From Methanosarcina siciliae T4/M (GTDB lineage: Archaea; Halobacteriota; Methanosarcinia; Methanosarcinales; Methanosarcinaceae), in contig NZ_CP009506.1 in NCBI RefSeq assembly GCF_000970085.1, forward strand, positions 4,154,001-4,218,000: DNA of 64,000 nucleotides, in the 5' to 3' direction. The notes beneath the pieces were generated by a model that saw nothing but the letters and a program-made list of their open reading frames with translations, did no database searches and was not told the DNA's origin. Of the stretch, positions 54,180-63,293 are shown in pieces. Numbering within the stretch: position 1 is the first letter of the stretch; every line of letters begins with the position of its first letter. Position numbers and translations under genes: made by a program.

Positions 54180-54569
54180 TATAAAATTTTATAATAACCT
54201 TAGAATCTTTATTTCCTATTGTAACTGCTGATATTTAATCTTTTTAAAAAAATCCTGCTCGGAAAAAACGCATTTTTTATGAAAACGTATGCCTGGAACT
54301 CTGAAAAAATAGAGTTGATACTAAATCAACAGGGTAGGAAGCCCAAATAAAAGAGAACGACAGAAAACCTGGTAAAACCCTAAAAGAGAAAAGAAAGAAA
54401 ATGGAACAAGAAGCAAGAAAAAGAATAAAACAAGAAAGTAGAATAAGGCCGGAAAAAAGAAAAGAAGGGAGAGGGGATAGAAAATAAAAAACGGAACGAA
54501 AAATATTAAAAAATAATTGATTTTTTCGCAAACCTTACTTTTCTGAGTATTAAACTCTGACTTTTCTTT
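54180..54569. other. Intergenic region
   Basis: A-rich on the plus strand from about 54340 to 54520; no gene or structure is supportable. It lies between the mptG promoter and the 3' end of gpmI. Confidence 0.4.
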
Positions 54570-56123
54570 TTAGCGTCGCTCATTTAAAATCAACGATTTG
54601 CCTTTCATCTCTTTAGGCTTAGGGACTCCAAGAAGGGCCAGGAGAGTGGGGGCAAGGTCAGACAGTTTCCCGTCCTCAAGGGCTTTTACTTCGCCATTTC
54701 CTGCATAAATGCACCTTACGGGATTTGAGGTATGGGCTGTATGCGGCTCTCCTGTGTGCTGGTTTTCCATCTGTTCGGCATTTCCGTGGTCTGCAGTTAT
54801 AAGGGCCACACCCCCTGCTTTTTTCAGAGCCTCAATAATCCTCCCCACGCAGGTATCCACTGCTTCTACTGCCTGTACTGCGGCTTCAAATATTCCTGTG
54901 TGCCCTACCATATCCATATTTGCGAAATTGAGTACAATTACATCATACTTTCCGGACTGAATTCTCCGGATTACCTCGTCCGTAACTTCATATGCACTCA
55001 TTTCGGGTTTGAGATCATAGGTGGCAACCTTTGGGGAGGGGATAAGGCAGCGGTCTTCTCCATCGTAGCATTTTTCCTGCCCACCGTTCAGGAAAAATGT
55101 CACATGGGCGTATTTCTCGGTTTCAGCAATACGAAGCTGGACAAGCCCCTGCCTACTGAGAACTTCCCCAAGCACATTTTCCAGCTCTTCAGGTGGGAAG
55201 ACAATTGGCAAATTCAGGGTTTCGTCATACTGCGCCATACAAACGTAGTGGACCTTCGGGAGTTTTTCCCTGGAGAAACCATCAAAGTCCTCATTTACAA
55301 AAGCCCAGGTGAGCTGCCTTGCCCTATCAGGCCTGAAATTAAAGAAAATTATAGAATCATTATCCCGTATGACTGCCTCAGGCTTTCCGTCAGGGCCGGT
55401 AACTACGGTGGGTTTTACAAACTCATCGGATTCTCCCCTGGCATAGGCTTCAGAAACTGCAGTTTCGGGGTCAGGAGTAGAATATGGAGCTAATCCCAGA
55501 GTCAGGGCATCATAGGCAAGTTTTGACCTCTCCCAGCGCTTATCCCTGTCCATTGCGTAGTAACGTCCCTGTACCGTCGCAATCTTAGCACTCCCATTTT
55601 CTTTACAAAAAGCATCAAGCTCTCTGATATCTGCAAGAGCAGCTTTAGGGGGCACGTCTCTCCCGTCCAGAAAAGCATGTATATATACCTTTTTTAGCCC
55701 TTTGTCCCGTGCAAGTTTGATGAGGGCATAAAGGTGGGTCATATAACTGTGAACGCCTCCGTAAGAGACAAGCCCCATGAGGTGCAGGCTTGAATCATTG
55801 AGCTTCACGTTTGAGATTGCGTCCAGCAAAACAGGATTTTCGAAAAAATCCCCTTTCCTGATAGAGAGGTTTATTCTTGTAAGTTCCTGGTAAACGACTC
55901 TTCCCGCCCCTATATTCAGATGGCCGACTTCGGAATTTCCCATCTGACCTTCCGGCAGGCCTACGGCTTCCCCCGAGCATTCCAAAAAGCACCAGGGGAA
56001 TTCATTCATCAAGCTGTCAAGGTTTGGGGTTCTGGCTGCTAGGATAGCGTTTCCTTCTGCGGCTTCCCTGTAACCCCAGCCGTCAAGGATCATGAGCATA
56101 AGAGGTCTTCTTGCTTGAGTCAT
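54570..56123 (-). CDS. gpmI: 2,3-bisphosphoglycerate-independent phosphoglycerate mutase
   Basis: A 517-residue alkaline-phosphatase-superfamily enzyme interconverting 3- and 2-phosphoglycerate. It has LMLMILDGWGYREAAEGNAI, the phosphoserine segment PEGQMGNSEVGHLNIGAGR, and metal sites in DGRDVPPK and ALITADHGNAE. The bacterial-type length separates it from the shorter archaeal apgM enzymes, as in other Methanosarcina. ATG 56123 is chosen because it gives the usual N-terminus; the open frame extends to 56141. Confidence 0.94.
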   Translation of the reverse strand: MTQARRPLMLMILDGWGYREAAEGNAILAARTPNLDSLMNEFPWCFLECSGEAVGLPEGQMGNSEVGHLNIGAGRVVYQELTRINLSIRKGDFFENPVLLDAISNVKLNDSSLHLMGLVSYGGVHSYMTHLYALIKLARDKGLKKVYIHAFLDGRDVPPKAALADIRELDAFCKENGSAKIATVQGRYYAMDRDKRWERSKLAYDALTLGLAPYSTPDPETAVSEAYARGESDEFVKPTVVTGPDGKPEAVIRDNDSIIFFNFRPDRARQLTWAFVNEDFDGFSREKLPKVHYVCMAQYDETLNLPIVFPPEELENVLGEVLSRQGLVQLRIAETEKYAHVTFFLNGGQEKCYDGEDRCLIPSPKVATYDLKPEMSAYEVTDEVIRRIQSGKYDVIVLNFANMDMVGHTGIFEAAVQAVEAVDTCVGRIIEALKKAGGVALITADHGNAEQMENQHTGEPHTAHTSNPVRCIYAGNGEVKALEDGKLSDLAPTLLALLGVPKPKEMKGKSLILNERR

Positions 56124-56392
56124 ATGAAGGGAATTCCACACCTGTTCATAAATAGCTTGTCATGAAACCCCAAAAATCCGGAATAAGATTCTCTGAGGCC
56201 CTCTAATGAAATTGAATAATATATATTTATGATGTATTGAAAATATATTTACTGTCCGTAAATATAAGTATTAATAATTACATACTTCACCAAAAGGTAA
56301 AAAAGAGACAGCAAAAACGCAGCGTGTCTCTATGTATTTCTTATAGGAAGTTCAGGCAAAATCTCCGAATAACGGGAAGGAGGATTGGAATC

Positions 56393-56995
56393 TTGAGTCA
56401 AGACATTAAAGATGTTATGAACATTCGTGATATAAAAATAAAGGATTTAAGTGCAAACCCTGCTCCACTGGGTTTGATGGGGTTCGGAATGACGACTGTA
56501 CTGTTGAACATACACAATGCAGGCTTCTATCCGATGAACGCGATGATCCTTTCTATGGGCATTTTCTACGGCGGATTAGCTCAGGTTATTGCAGGGATAA
56601 TGGAATGGAAGAAGGGGAATACTTTCGGGGCAACAGCTTTTACCTCATACGGGTTTTTCTGGCTCACGCTGGTGGGAATTGTCCTGCTTCCCCAGAATGA
56701 AATCTATGCAGGGTTCGTTACTGAGTCGTTACCCTTTGCTGCATACCTCTTTATGTGGGGACTTTTTACCTTTGTCATGTTCATAGGCACACTTAAAGGT
56801 TCAAAAGCTCTCTCTGTTGTTTTCCTGGCTCTTGCAATTCTGTTCTTCTTGCTTGCAGCAGGAAACTATCCAGGAAACCCTGCAATACTCAAAGTCGCTG
56901 GTTATGAAGGTATCTTTACAGGACTTGCCGCAATATATACAGCCCTTGGCCAGGTACTGAATGAGGCGTACGGGAAAAAGATAGTTCCGCTCTAA
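56393..56995 (+). CDS. GPR1/FUN34/YaaH-family acetate transporter
   Basis: A 200-residue protein with six membrane helices. The family motif NPAPLGLMGFGMTT is near the N-terminus and the whole length matches SatP/YaaH acetate channels. A homologue called AceP has been proposed as the acetate uptake protein in aceticlastic Methanosarcina. I choose TTG 56393 because GGAAGGAGG (56375-56383) lies nine bases upstream; ATG 56417 is possible, and the open frame to 56237 is not used. ATATATATTTATG near 56220 is the TATA candidate, giving a leader of about 150 nt. A terminator follows. Confidence 0.88.
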   Translation: MSQDIKDVMNIRDIKIKDLSANPAPLGLMGFGMTTVLLNIHNAGFYPMNAMILSMGIFYGGLAQVIAGIMEWKKGNTFGATAFTSYGFFWLTLVGIVLLPQNEIYAGFVTESLPFAAYLFMWGLFTFVMFIGTLKGSKALSVVFLALAILFFLLAAGNYPGNPAILKVAGYEGIFTGLAAIYTALGQVLNEAYGKKIVPL

Positions 56996-57026
56996 AAAGG
57001 AGCGTGAAGGTTCAGAAATGTTTTTT

Positions 57027-57050
57027 TGGGCTATTAAGCCCATTTTTTTA
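57027..57050 (+). terminator. Terminator of the acetate transporter gene
   Basis: TGGGCT-ATTA-AGCCCA forms a six-base-pair stem followed directly by TTTTTTTATT, 32 nt past the stop codon. Confidence 0.8.
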
Positions 57051-57300
57051 TTAACCTTTCATACCCCCTTATTTTTCATTAACTATTTTATCAGTTATCT
57101 TTTGGCTAATTTAGTTAGGTTGATTAGCTGCATATCGTTGATTTTTGTCAACTATTTTTATCAGAAATTTCCACCAGCCAATTTCATCAGCCAATTTCAT
57201 CAGCCAATTTTATAGCCTATCTTTTATTCAATGTCCAACGACATACTGCTTTTTCATATTACAAAAAATCAAGAACGGGAAAAATGGATAAGGAAGAAGG
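57051..57300. repeat. Spacer with 13-bp tandem repeat
   Basis: CAGCCAATTTCAT occurs three times in direct succession at about 57175-57213, the last copy with one change. The rest of the spacer is T-rich; no gene is seen. Confidence 0.6.
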
Positions 57301-57883
57301 ATGGACATCAAAAGAGCCCTTGACATCGGTGTTGGTCCCGGAAGTCTGACAGTTCCTCTTGCCGGAAGAATTGTACATGTAATAGCAGTCGAACCTGCAG
57401 AAGGGATGATGGAGGTTCTGAAACAAAATATAGAGACTTACGGGATGGAGAATATCGACTGGGTATACAAAGACCGGGAAGCTATTGACATAGAGGATGA
57501 CATCTTTCCCCTTTATGATATTGTGTTTGCATCATACTCCCCGGGCATGAAAGATATCCGAGCTTCAATCCAGAAAATGGTCGACTATTCTGCATGGGTG
57601 CGAATATAGGCAGGGCCCAAAGGCAGACACCCTTTAAAATGTACTCTACGATATGGAGATCTATCCGGATGTGAAGGTCTTTCCTTTTGAGCACAAAAAC
57701 CGCTTTGAAAACCTAGAAGTAGCCCTTGAACACTTCAAACCCCAGTGCGCTGCATTTTCACCTGAGCAGGAAGAAATTCCCAGGAGTTACTTCCAGGAAT
57801 TGCTTGAGGATGAAAATGGGGCTCTTGTGCAAAAGGGCCGGAGCACAAGGGTCAAGGTGTGGTGGAAAGTTTCTGCCTTTTGA
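57301..57883 (+). pseudogene. Class I SAM-dependent methyltransferase, degraded
   Basis: Two fragments in different frames. The first (57301-57609) holds the SAM-binding motif RALDIGVGPGSLTVPLAGRI and VEPAEGMMEVLKQN, then stops after DYSAWVRI. The second (about 57637-57883) reads NVLYDMEIYPDVKVFPFEHK and ends GRSTRVKVWWKV, the usual C-terminus of these proteins. The N-terminal 50-60 residues and roughly 45 central residues are missing. The gene is therefore decayed by truncation, deletion and frameshift. The original substrate is unknown. Confidence 0.8.
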
Positions 57884-58591
57884 AAAAAAATTAACATCAA
57901 GTGACTTTTACTCCGGATTCAGGAGTACAATATTTCAGACCCTTTTTTCATGAAAAACAGGATTAAATATTACTGATAGAAATCGTTTGCGAAAGTAATA
58001 TATATAAGATTTTAACTCGCGCCCTCCATGAAAAATTCCACACATAAGCTCAAAAGAAAGTTTTTTTGCCTCCGTAAAAACCGGAAGAACAAAATTATCA
58101 AGACCCTCTTTTGCCTGTGTTTTTGCCTGTTTTTTCTTCAGAACTCTGACTTCCCCTCAAAGACCAAAGAGACGAGTAGCAACCATAGAGACCTCAAAAT
58201 CTATTCCTGTGCTACTCAGAATAAGATGTTTTATAGAAATTACATATGTTATTTTTGGGAAAATTATCGGCTTTACATTCAGGCTATATATTGACATTCT
58301 TTTTATTAGAAATTAAAATGTTTCTTTTTAAATACGTGTTAATACTCGAGTAAAGTTTTGATCCTCCAAAATCCGCGTTTTTGCGGACTTTTGAGTTTAT
58401 AGAATAAAGGAGCCCGTTGATTTTTAAGGGGTTCAGGGCAGAATAAGTTATCTATATAAATATAATAGATAGTTTATCAACTTATATGTTAGTTCATTAA
58501 TATACGATTTGTTTAGTACGGCATTAATTATACAGATCTGTTGAAATTATATTGAAATAATAATATTAGAAAGTCGTACAGAATTAGCTCC
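57884..58591. other. Intergenic region with hairpin
   Basis: A stem-loop, AAAATCCGC-GTTTTT-GCGGACTTTT, lies at about 58368-58394. TATA-like ATATAAATATAATAGATAG occurs at 58453-58472 upstream of the prenyltransferase gene. An 88-codon ORF at 58028-58294 is lysine- and cysteine-rich and not supportable. Confidence 0.45.
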
Positions 58592-59515
58592 ATGAGCTTC
58601 AATGTATTTTCTGGTAATCTGAGACACATTTTCAAGCACCACAGAACGACCAATTTTAGAAATAAAGAAGAAAATGCCACTTTTGAACTTTTAAAAAGTT
58701 CTATTTTAGTTGCATTCTCAGGCGCTTTAAGAATACACATAGCATTTCTATTATTACATATACAATCAAGCATACAAACCTGTATTGCAGGTGGTCTAAT
58801 TATTTATACTGTATACACCATAGACAGAGCTCTGGAGTCTGAAGAAGATACTGTAAACCGGACAGAACTAAGGGGCTCGAATAAAAAAGTTGGACTCGCA
58901 GTTTCACTGCTGGCTTTTATGATCGGAACTTATATCCTGGCAAAAGAAGGAATTCCTGCACTTGCATTCGTACCTCTCATAACCGGCTATCTGTACAGTA
59001 AAGGCATAAAAATTGGCAAGTTCGCCTTGAAACTTAAAGGGGGACTTGGGATGAAGAACATTATTGTGGGGCTTACCTGGGGAATTTTTATTACAGGACT
59101 TGCAGGCAGTAGGTGTGGAAATCTGACCCCTGTTGTTCTGGTATTCATTTTCTTCGGTGTAAAACTCTTTATTAACTCTGCCATATATGATTTCAAGGAC
59201 ATTAAAGGAGACACCCTTGCAGGCATCAAGACCCTGCCCGTAAGCCTCGGAATCCAGAAAACCCGCAATCTTCTTTCCTCCATGCATCTTCTCTGCCACC
59301 TGGCACTTGGAATTGCCCTTATCCACGGAATTCTTGCATTTGAACCTCTCATAATTATCTACAGTTTCATTTGCGGGCTGATCTGCATTCAGAGCCTTAC
59401 AGCTCCCGAGGATGAGAAACATTCTTCCCAAAAACTTGAAAGAACCGTGCTTGTGGACGGAGAATCCGCTTCAATTGTCGGGCTCAGGATGATTACAGGG
59501 GCTCTGATTGCATAA
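58592..59515 (+). CDS. UbiA-family prenyltransferase
   Basis: A 307-residue protein with eight or nine membrane helices. UbiA-type acidic motifs are present in altered form: YTIDRALESEED in the first loop and NSAIYDFKDIKGD in the second, with TLAGIKTLPVSLG following as usual. Such enzymes transfer a polyprenyl group to an aromatic or lipid acceptor. In archaea they include digeranylgeranylglyceryl phosphate synthase and heme/quinone enzymes; this sequence is not a clear match to any one. ATG 58592 has no obvious Shine-Dalgarno. Confidence 0.85.
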   Translation: MSFNVFSGNLRHIFKHHRTTNFRNKEENATFELLKSSILVAFSGALRIHIAFLLLHIQSSIQTCIAGGLIIYTVYTIDRALESEEDTVNRTELRGSNKKVGLAVSLLAFMIGTYILAKEGIPALAFVPLITGYLYSKGIKIGKFALKLKGGLGMKNIIVGLTWGIFITGLAGSRCGNLTPVVLVFIFFGVKLFINSAIYDFKDIKGDTLAGIKTLPVSLGIQKTRNLLSSMHLLCHLALGIALIHGILAFEPLIIIYSFICGLICIQSLTAPEDEKHSSQKLERTVLVDGESASIVGLRMITGALIA

Positions 59516-59784
59516 AAACCTGAATGAGAAAAGATTCCTATCAAAAAACTAAGACAAAACCAAACAGAAAATACATCCGGAGCAAGACATTTAGGTAAAA
59601 AACATTACCAAAAGAAAGAGTAAGGAAGGTAGAGAGCCTGGTTAAACAGGTTTTAAAAAGGCCAGATTGAAGATCAAACCTCTTCATCAGCTATTCTTCA
59701 ATTCTGTTTTACAGCTTTTCCTCTTTCAGACTCTCGAAGATCTGCAATCGAAAGAGATAACATTCCCCATTACATTTTTTAGAT
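59516..59784. other. Short convergent intergenic region
   Basis: Lies between two converging genes. No hairpin with a U-tract and no ORF is supportable. Confidence 0.35.
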
Positions 59785-60570
59785 TTACAGATTTTTGATC
59801 TCAACTGCATTCTCTTTGTAATATTTAAAAAGTTCTTCACCCCATTTAATTGACGAAGAATCAAAACCCACAAGGTCATGCCTCGGATCAAAGGTCCCAT
59901 TTTTGAAAAACAGTGAGAGTGACATAAACCTGTCTGTTACGACAAAAGCTACCTTTGCACTGTCGTAGACATGGAAACTTGTGTGTTTGTGCTTAAGAAA
60001 TTCTTCAATCTCAGCATTGTGCTCGCTTTTTATCTTGAAAAAGACATTGGGTGTAACAATTATAGAGATAGGGATATTTCTGCGAGCCAGCTCAAGGAAC
60101 ATTGAGGGATAGCTAGGGAGGAAAATGGATGAAAAACCCAAAAAACGACCGGAAGTCAGAACGTTTTCCATGAACGCTTTATGCGAATCATAAATATGTT
60201 CGTGCTCGTCCTTTACAACTCTACACTCTTTCAGCTCCTGAATTCGGTTTAGCAACGATTCCGGAATTGCTGCAATGTCATGGTCTCTCCAGAAGTCTTC
60301 GTTTGCTTCTATAGCTGCCAGAGTATCAAGGAAAGGCCTGTAATATATAGCTGAAACTTTTCCCAGGGAAGTCAACCGATACATTCCTTCCTGTCTTACA
60401 ATTAAATTGGCGGTCTCCATTTCTTTCAGGCGAGGTAGAATCTCCGGGGACCTCACATCGAAGTAAACCTTGATCTCCGAAAGGGTTTTTGGGCTCTCCT
60501 GAAGTAAAAATAAGATTTCTTTTCGTTTTTCAGAAAAGGTTAGGATGCTTAAAAGTCCAGTTGATTTCAC
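59785..60570 (-). CDS. Winged-helix regulator, DUF1724 / Msr-type
   Basis: A 261-residue regulator. The N-terminus is a winged helix (KRKEILFLLQESPKTLSEIK; SPEILPRLKEMETANLIVRQ), and the C-terminal DUF1724 domain includes NIPISIIVTPNVFFKI and VYDSAKVAFVVTDRFMSLSL. This architecture is that of the Methanosarcina Msr regulators, which control methanol and methyl-sulfide methyltransferase genes. No methyltransferase gene is nearby, so its targets are unknown. Confidence 0.88.
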   Translation of the reverse strand: MKSTGLLSILTFSEKRKEILFLLQESPKTLSEIKVYFDVRSPEILPRLKEMETANLIVRQEGMYRLTSLGKVSAIYYRPFLDTLAAIEANEDFWRDHDIAAIPESLLNRIQELKECRVVKDEHEHIYDSHKAFMENVLTSGRFLGFSSIFLPSYPSMFLELARRNIPISIIVTPNVFFKIKSEHNAEIEEFLKHKHTSFHVYDSAKVAFVVTDRFMSLSLFFKNGTFDPRHDLVGFDSSSIKWGEELFKYYKENAVEIKNL

Positions 60571-61199
60571 ACATATCAGCCCATTGATTTTTATACTGTC
60601 TCAAGAGTCATTTGAGAATTATTATTGAAAGGTAAGTACTCCAGCTTTGATTCGAAGTGGCGGTAATTTAATTTTTTAATTCTTCTCATTTTTTATATTG
60701 AATAGAGGTGGCACTTATATCAGACTGATATAATATTGCTAGAATGGTATACGAATTCAAGATATATTATCTTTTTCAAGAGTAGACTTGACACATAATA
60801 ATTTTTCATAGTATATAGATCGTCTATGTACCAGTCTTTCGAAAATGTAAAATATCCAGTTAAAAAAAGGAGATTACTTTACAAATAATAATCATATGAC
60901 AATGAGATAAAATTATTCCATCAATATACGGCAAAAAACTACAGATTCAACATACCGGCTGAAAATCAGGAATAAAAAATTGATAATTAATGCTCGTTGT
61001 TTGATGAATTATTTATGAAAGTACACAGCCCCAGCAGGGAAATAAATACTTGAAGGACACATAAAGAACTTAATAAAGTTGATATCTAATTAAGCCCGGA
61101 AACATAGCACCTTTAATCGAGAATATAAAAATTTCAACTCAGGAAAAAACCGTACCTTCCAAACTCTGCTGTTTTGAAAAATAAACTTGAAATAAGAAT
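60571..61199. other. Intergenic region
   Basis: AT-rich region; upstream of the regulator it should hold the minus-strand promoter (TATA-like runs at about 60720-60770). No gene or RNA is recognisable. Confidence 0.35.
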
Positions 61200-61224
61200 G
61201 TACCCTGTCCTTTGATGCAGGGTA
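61200..61224 (-). terminator. Terminator hairpin of purH
   Basis: GTACCCTG and CAGGGTAC form a perfect eight-base-pair stem with a nine-base loop about 60 nt past the purH stop codon. On the minus strand the following sequence is T-rich (ATTCTTATTTC). Confidence 0.6.
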
Positions 61225-61286
61225 CTCGTGTTTTTGTATTGAGCTCAGGTGCATACCTTGAGTTTTTCGTAGTCCAGGCTGACGAT

Positions 61287-62903
61287 TCAGTGAAGAAAAT
61301 GCCTCATGCCTGTAAAAACCAGGGCAACTCCAAGCCTATTTGCAGTAGCAATAACTTCATTGTCCCGGATAGACCCACCCGGGGAGACAATATAACGAAT
61401 GTTATTTTCTGCTGCGTGGATTACACTGTCATCGAAGGGGAAGAAAGCATCCGATGCCATTACACATTCGGACAGAATCTTCTGGCAATACTTTTCAAAG
61501 GGTACAGCAGGCTGCTCACGCTCATAGATTACCTTTAGATTTTCAACTGCCTTTGTGGCTGCCAGTTTGCGGATCGAGTCTACCCTGTTAGGTTGCCCCG
61601 CCCCCATACCAAGCACCATGAAGAATCCGGGCTCATATTCGTTAGCAAGGATCACGGCATTGGATTTTGTGGCTTTGCAGGCTTTAAGGCAAAACTCCGA
61701 AAGGGCACGTTTGTCATCGGGATAGGAAACTTCGGAAACAGATTCCCATTTGTCGTAGATCCCTATGTCCCGGCTCTGCTTAAGCATACCTCCGATCACG
61801 TATTTGTAAGTGCATTCCGTCCCGAAAACCTCTCTAAGTTCCGGAAGCTTCAGGAGCCTCAGATTTTCACTTTTATTTTTCAGGTATTCAAGAGCATCGG
61901 GATTGAAGTCAGGAGCAAGAATGATTTCTATGAATTTCCCGTTCAGAAAAGTTGCAGCTTCAAGATCAAAAGTTTCGTTTGTACAGATTATGCTCCCATA
62001 AGCTGAAATCGGGTCTCCGTCCCAGGCAGCCTGCAAGGCCTGGAGGAGAGTGTCCCCAGTGGCAAGCCCGCAGGGGTTATTGTGTTTTACAATTACTACT
62101 GCAGGAGAGGCATTTCCCAGCTCTTTGACCGTCTGAAGGGCATTGTCGGCATCAACATAGTTATTGTAGGAAAGTTCTTTTCCATGGAGCTGAATTGCTT
62201 TTGCCAGACTTGGACCTTCGAGGGAGGGGTCTTTGTAGAAACAGGCTTTCTGGTGCCAGTTTTCTCCATAGCGGAGCTTGACCCCTTCGGTAAACTTCAA
62301 GCGCAATACCTCTTCTCCAAGCAGAGTCCTGCTCAGATAGGTATCGATAGCTGCATCGTAGTCAGCGGTATGCCTGAAAGCTTTAACCGCGAGGTTTGCA
62401 CGGGTTTTGTCAGAGATTACCCCACTTGAGCGCAATTCCTTAAGGACATGCCCGTAGTCCGAAGGGTCAGATATAACTGTTACCGAACGATAGTTTTTGG
62501 CTGCCGAACGGAGAAGGGTAGGACCCCCGATGTCTATATTTTCGATGGCTTCTTCAAGTTCCACACCCTCTTTGGAAACCGTTACTTCAAAGGGGTACAG
62601 GTTTACGGCCACCAGATCTATGAGGGAGATGTCTTCTTTTTCAGCTTCCTCCATCTGTTCTTTGCTGTCCCGCAGGCATAAGAGCCCGCCATGAATTCTC
62701 GGGTGGAGAGTTTTGACTCTTCCCCCCATCATCTCCGGATAGCCTGTGACTTCCGAGACATCGGTAACCTCGATGCCGGCGTCGCGAAGGATTTTCGCAG
62801 TTCCGCCTGTTGAGATGATCTTCACGCCAAGTGCTTCAAGCCCGCGTGCAAATTCCGCAATTCCTGTCTTGTCTGAGACGCTGAGCAGTGCCCTTTTTAC
62901 CAA
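61287..62903 (-). CDS. purH: Bifunctional AICAR formyltransferase / IMP cyclohydrolase
   Basis: A 538-residue enzyme for the last two steps to IMP. The N-terminal MGS-like IMP cyclohydrolase domain covers about residues 1-190 (RALLSVSDKTGIAEFARGLE; GGRVKTLHPRIHGGLL). The C-terminal formyltransferase part contains VIVKHNNPCGLATG, with the catalytic Lys-His pair. Many archaea use PurP and PurO here, so the bacterial-type bifunctional PurH suggests ancient transfer, as known for Methanosarcina. ATG 62903 lies after a TTGGTGATTTTTTGG stretch without strong Shine-Dalgarno. Confidence 0.95.
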   Translation of the reverse strand: MVKRALLSVSDKTGIAEFARGLEALGVKIISTGGTAKILRDAGIEVTDVSEVTGYPEMMGGRVKTLHPRIHGGLLCLRDSKEQMEEAEKEDISLIDLVAVNLYPFEVTVSKEGVELEEAIENIDIGGPTLLRSAAKNYRSVTVISDPSDYGHVLKELRSSGVISDKTRANLAVKAFRHTADYDAAIDTYLSRTLLGEEVLRLKFTEGVKLRYGENWHQKACFYKDPSLEGPSLAKAIQLHGKELSYNNYVDADNALQTVKELGNASPAVVIVKHNNPCGLATGDTLLQALQAAWDGDPISAYGSIICTNETFDLEAATFLNGKFIEIILAPDFNPDALEYLKNKSENLRLLKLPELREVFGTECTYKYVIGGMLKQSRDIGIYDKWESVSEVSYPDDKRALSEFCLKACKATKSNAVILANEYEPGFFMVLGMGAGQPNRVDSIRKLAATKAVENLKVIYEREQPAVPFEKYCQKILSECVMASDAFFPFDDSVIHAAENNIRYIVSPGGSIRDNEVIATANRLGVALVFTGMRHFLH

Positions 62904-63293
62904 AAAATCACCAATATACTTGGTTTAAAAATTATTAGCTATAAAACTTATGGTTTACACATTATTTTATTGGTAAGAAATTTTGTTATTGAAGAAAATC
63001 AGAGTTAAATCCCTCAAATGCAACATTTCTGTTAACATTTGATCATGAACCTCACGGATTTCTAGTTCTTTAAGTTTTTGGTATCTTGAACTATCTTTTT
63101 CATCCCCCTGAGATAAGGACATTCTTTCTGAATAAAAGTTTAGGTGAAATTTTTATTGTCAGGAATAGGAAAGAATAAGGAGTACGGGAGTGGTATTCTT
63201 CAGAATTATTCTTTCACTCTGCTCCTGATTTTTAAAATCAATTTTACTTTTTAAGCTCATATTTAGAGAAACAGGGAAAAAGATGGGAAGCCG
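62904..63293. other. Divergent promoter region purH / flavin reductase
   Basis: No ORF. It should contain both promoters; several AT-only runs exist around 62925-62970, none decisive. Confidence 0.35.

Noticed and set aside
54732..55493. 253-codon plus-strand ORF inside gpmI
   Set aside because: Opposite strand of a well-recognised enzyme with intact motifs.
58028..58294. 88-codon ORF between the methyltransferase remnant and the UbiA gene
   Set aside because: Lysine-rich start and random-looking remainder; no upstream Shine-Dalgarno.
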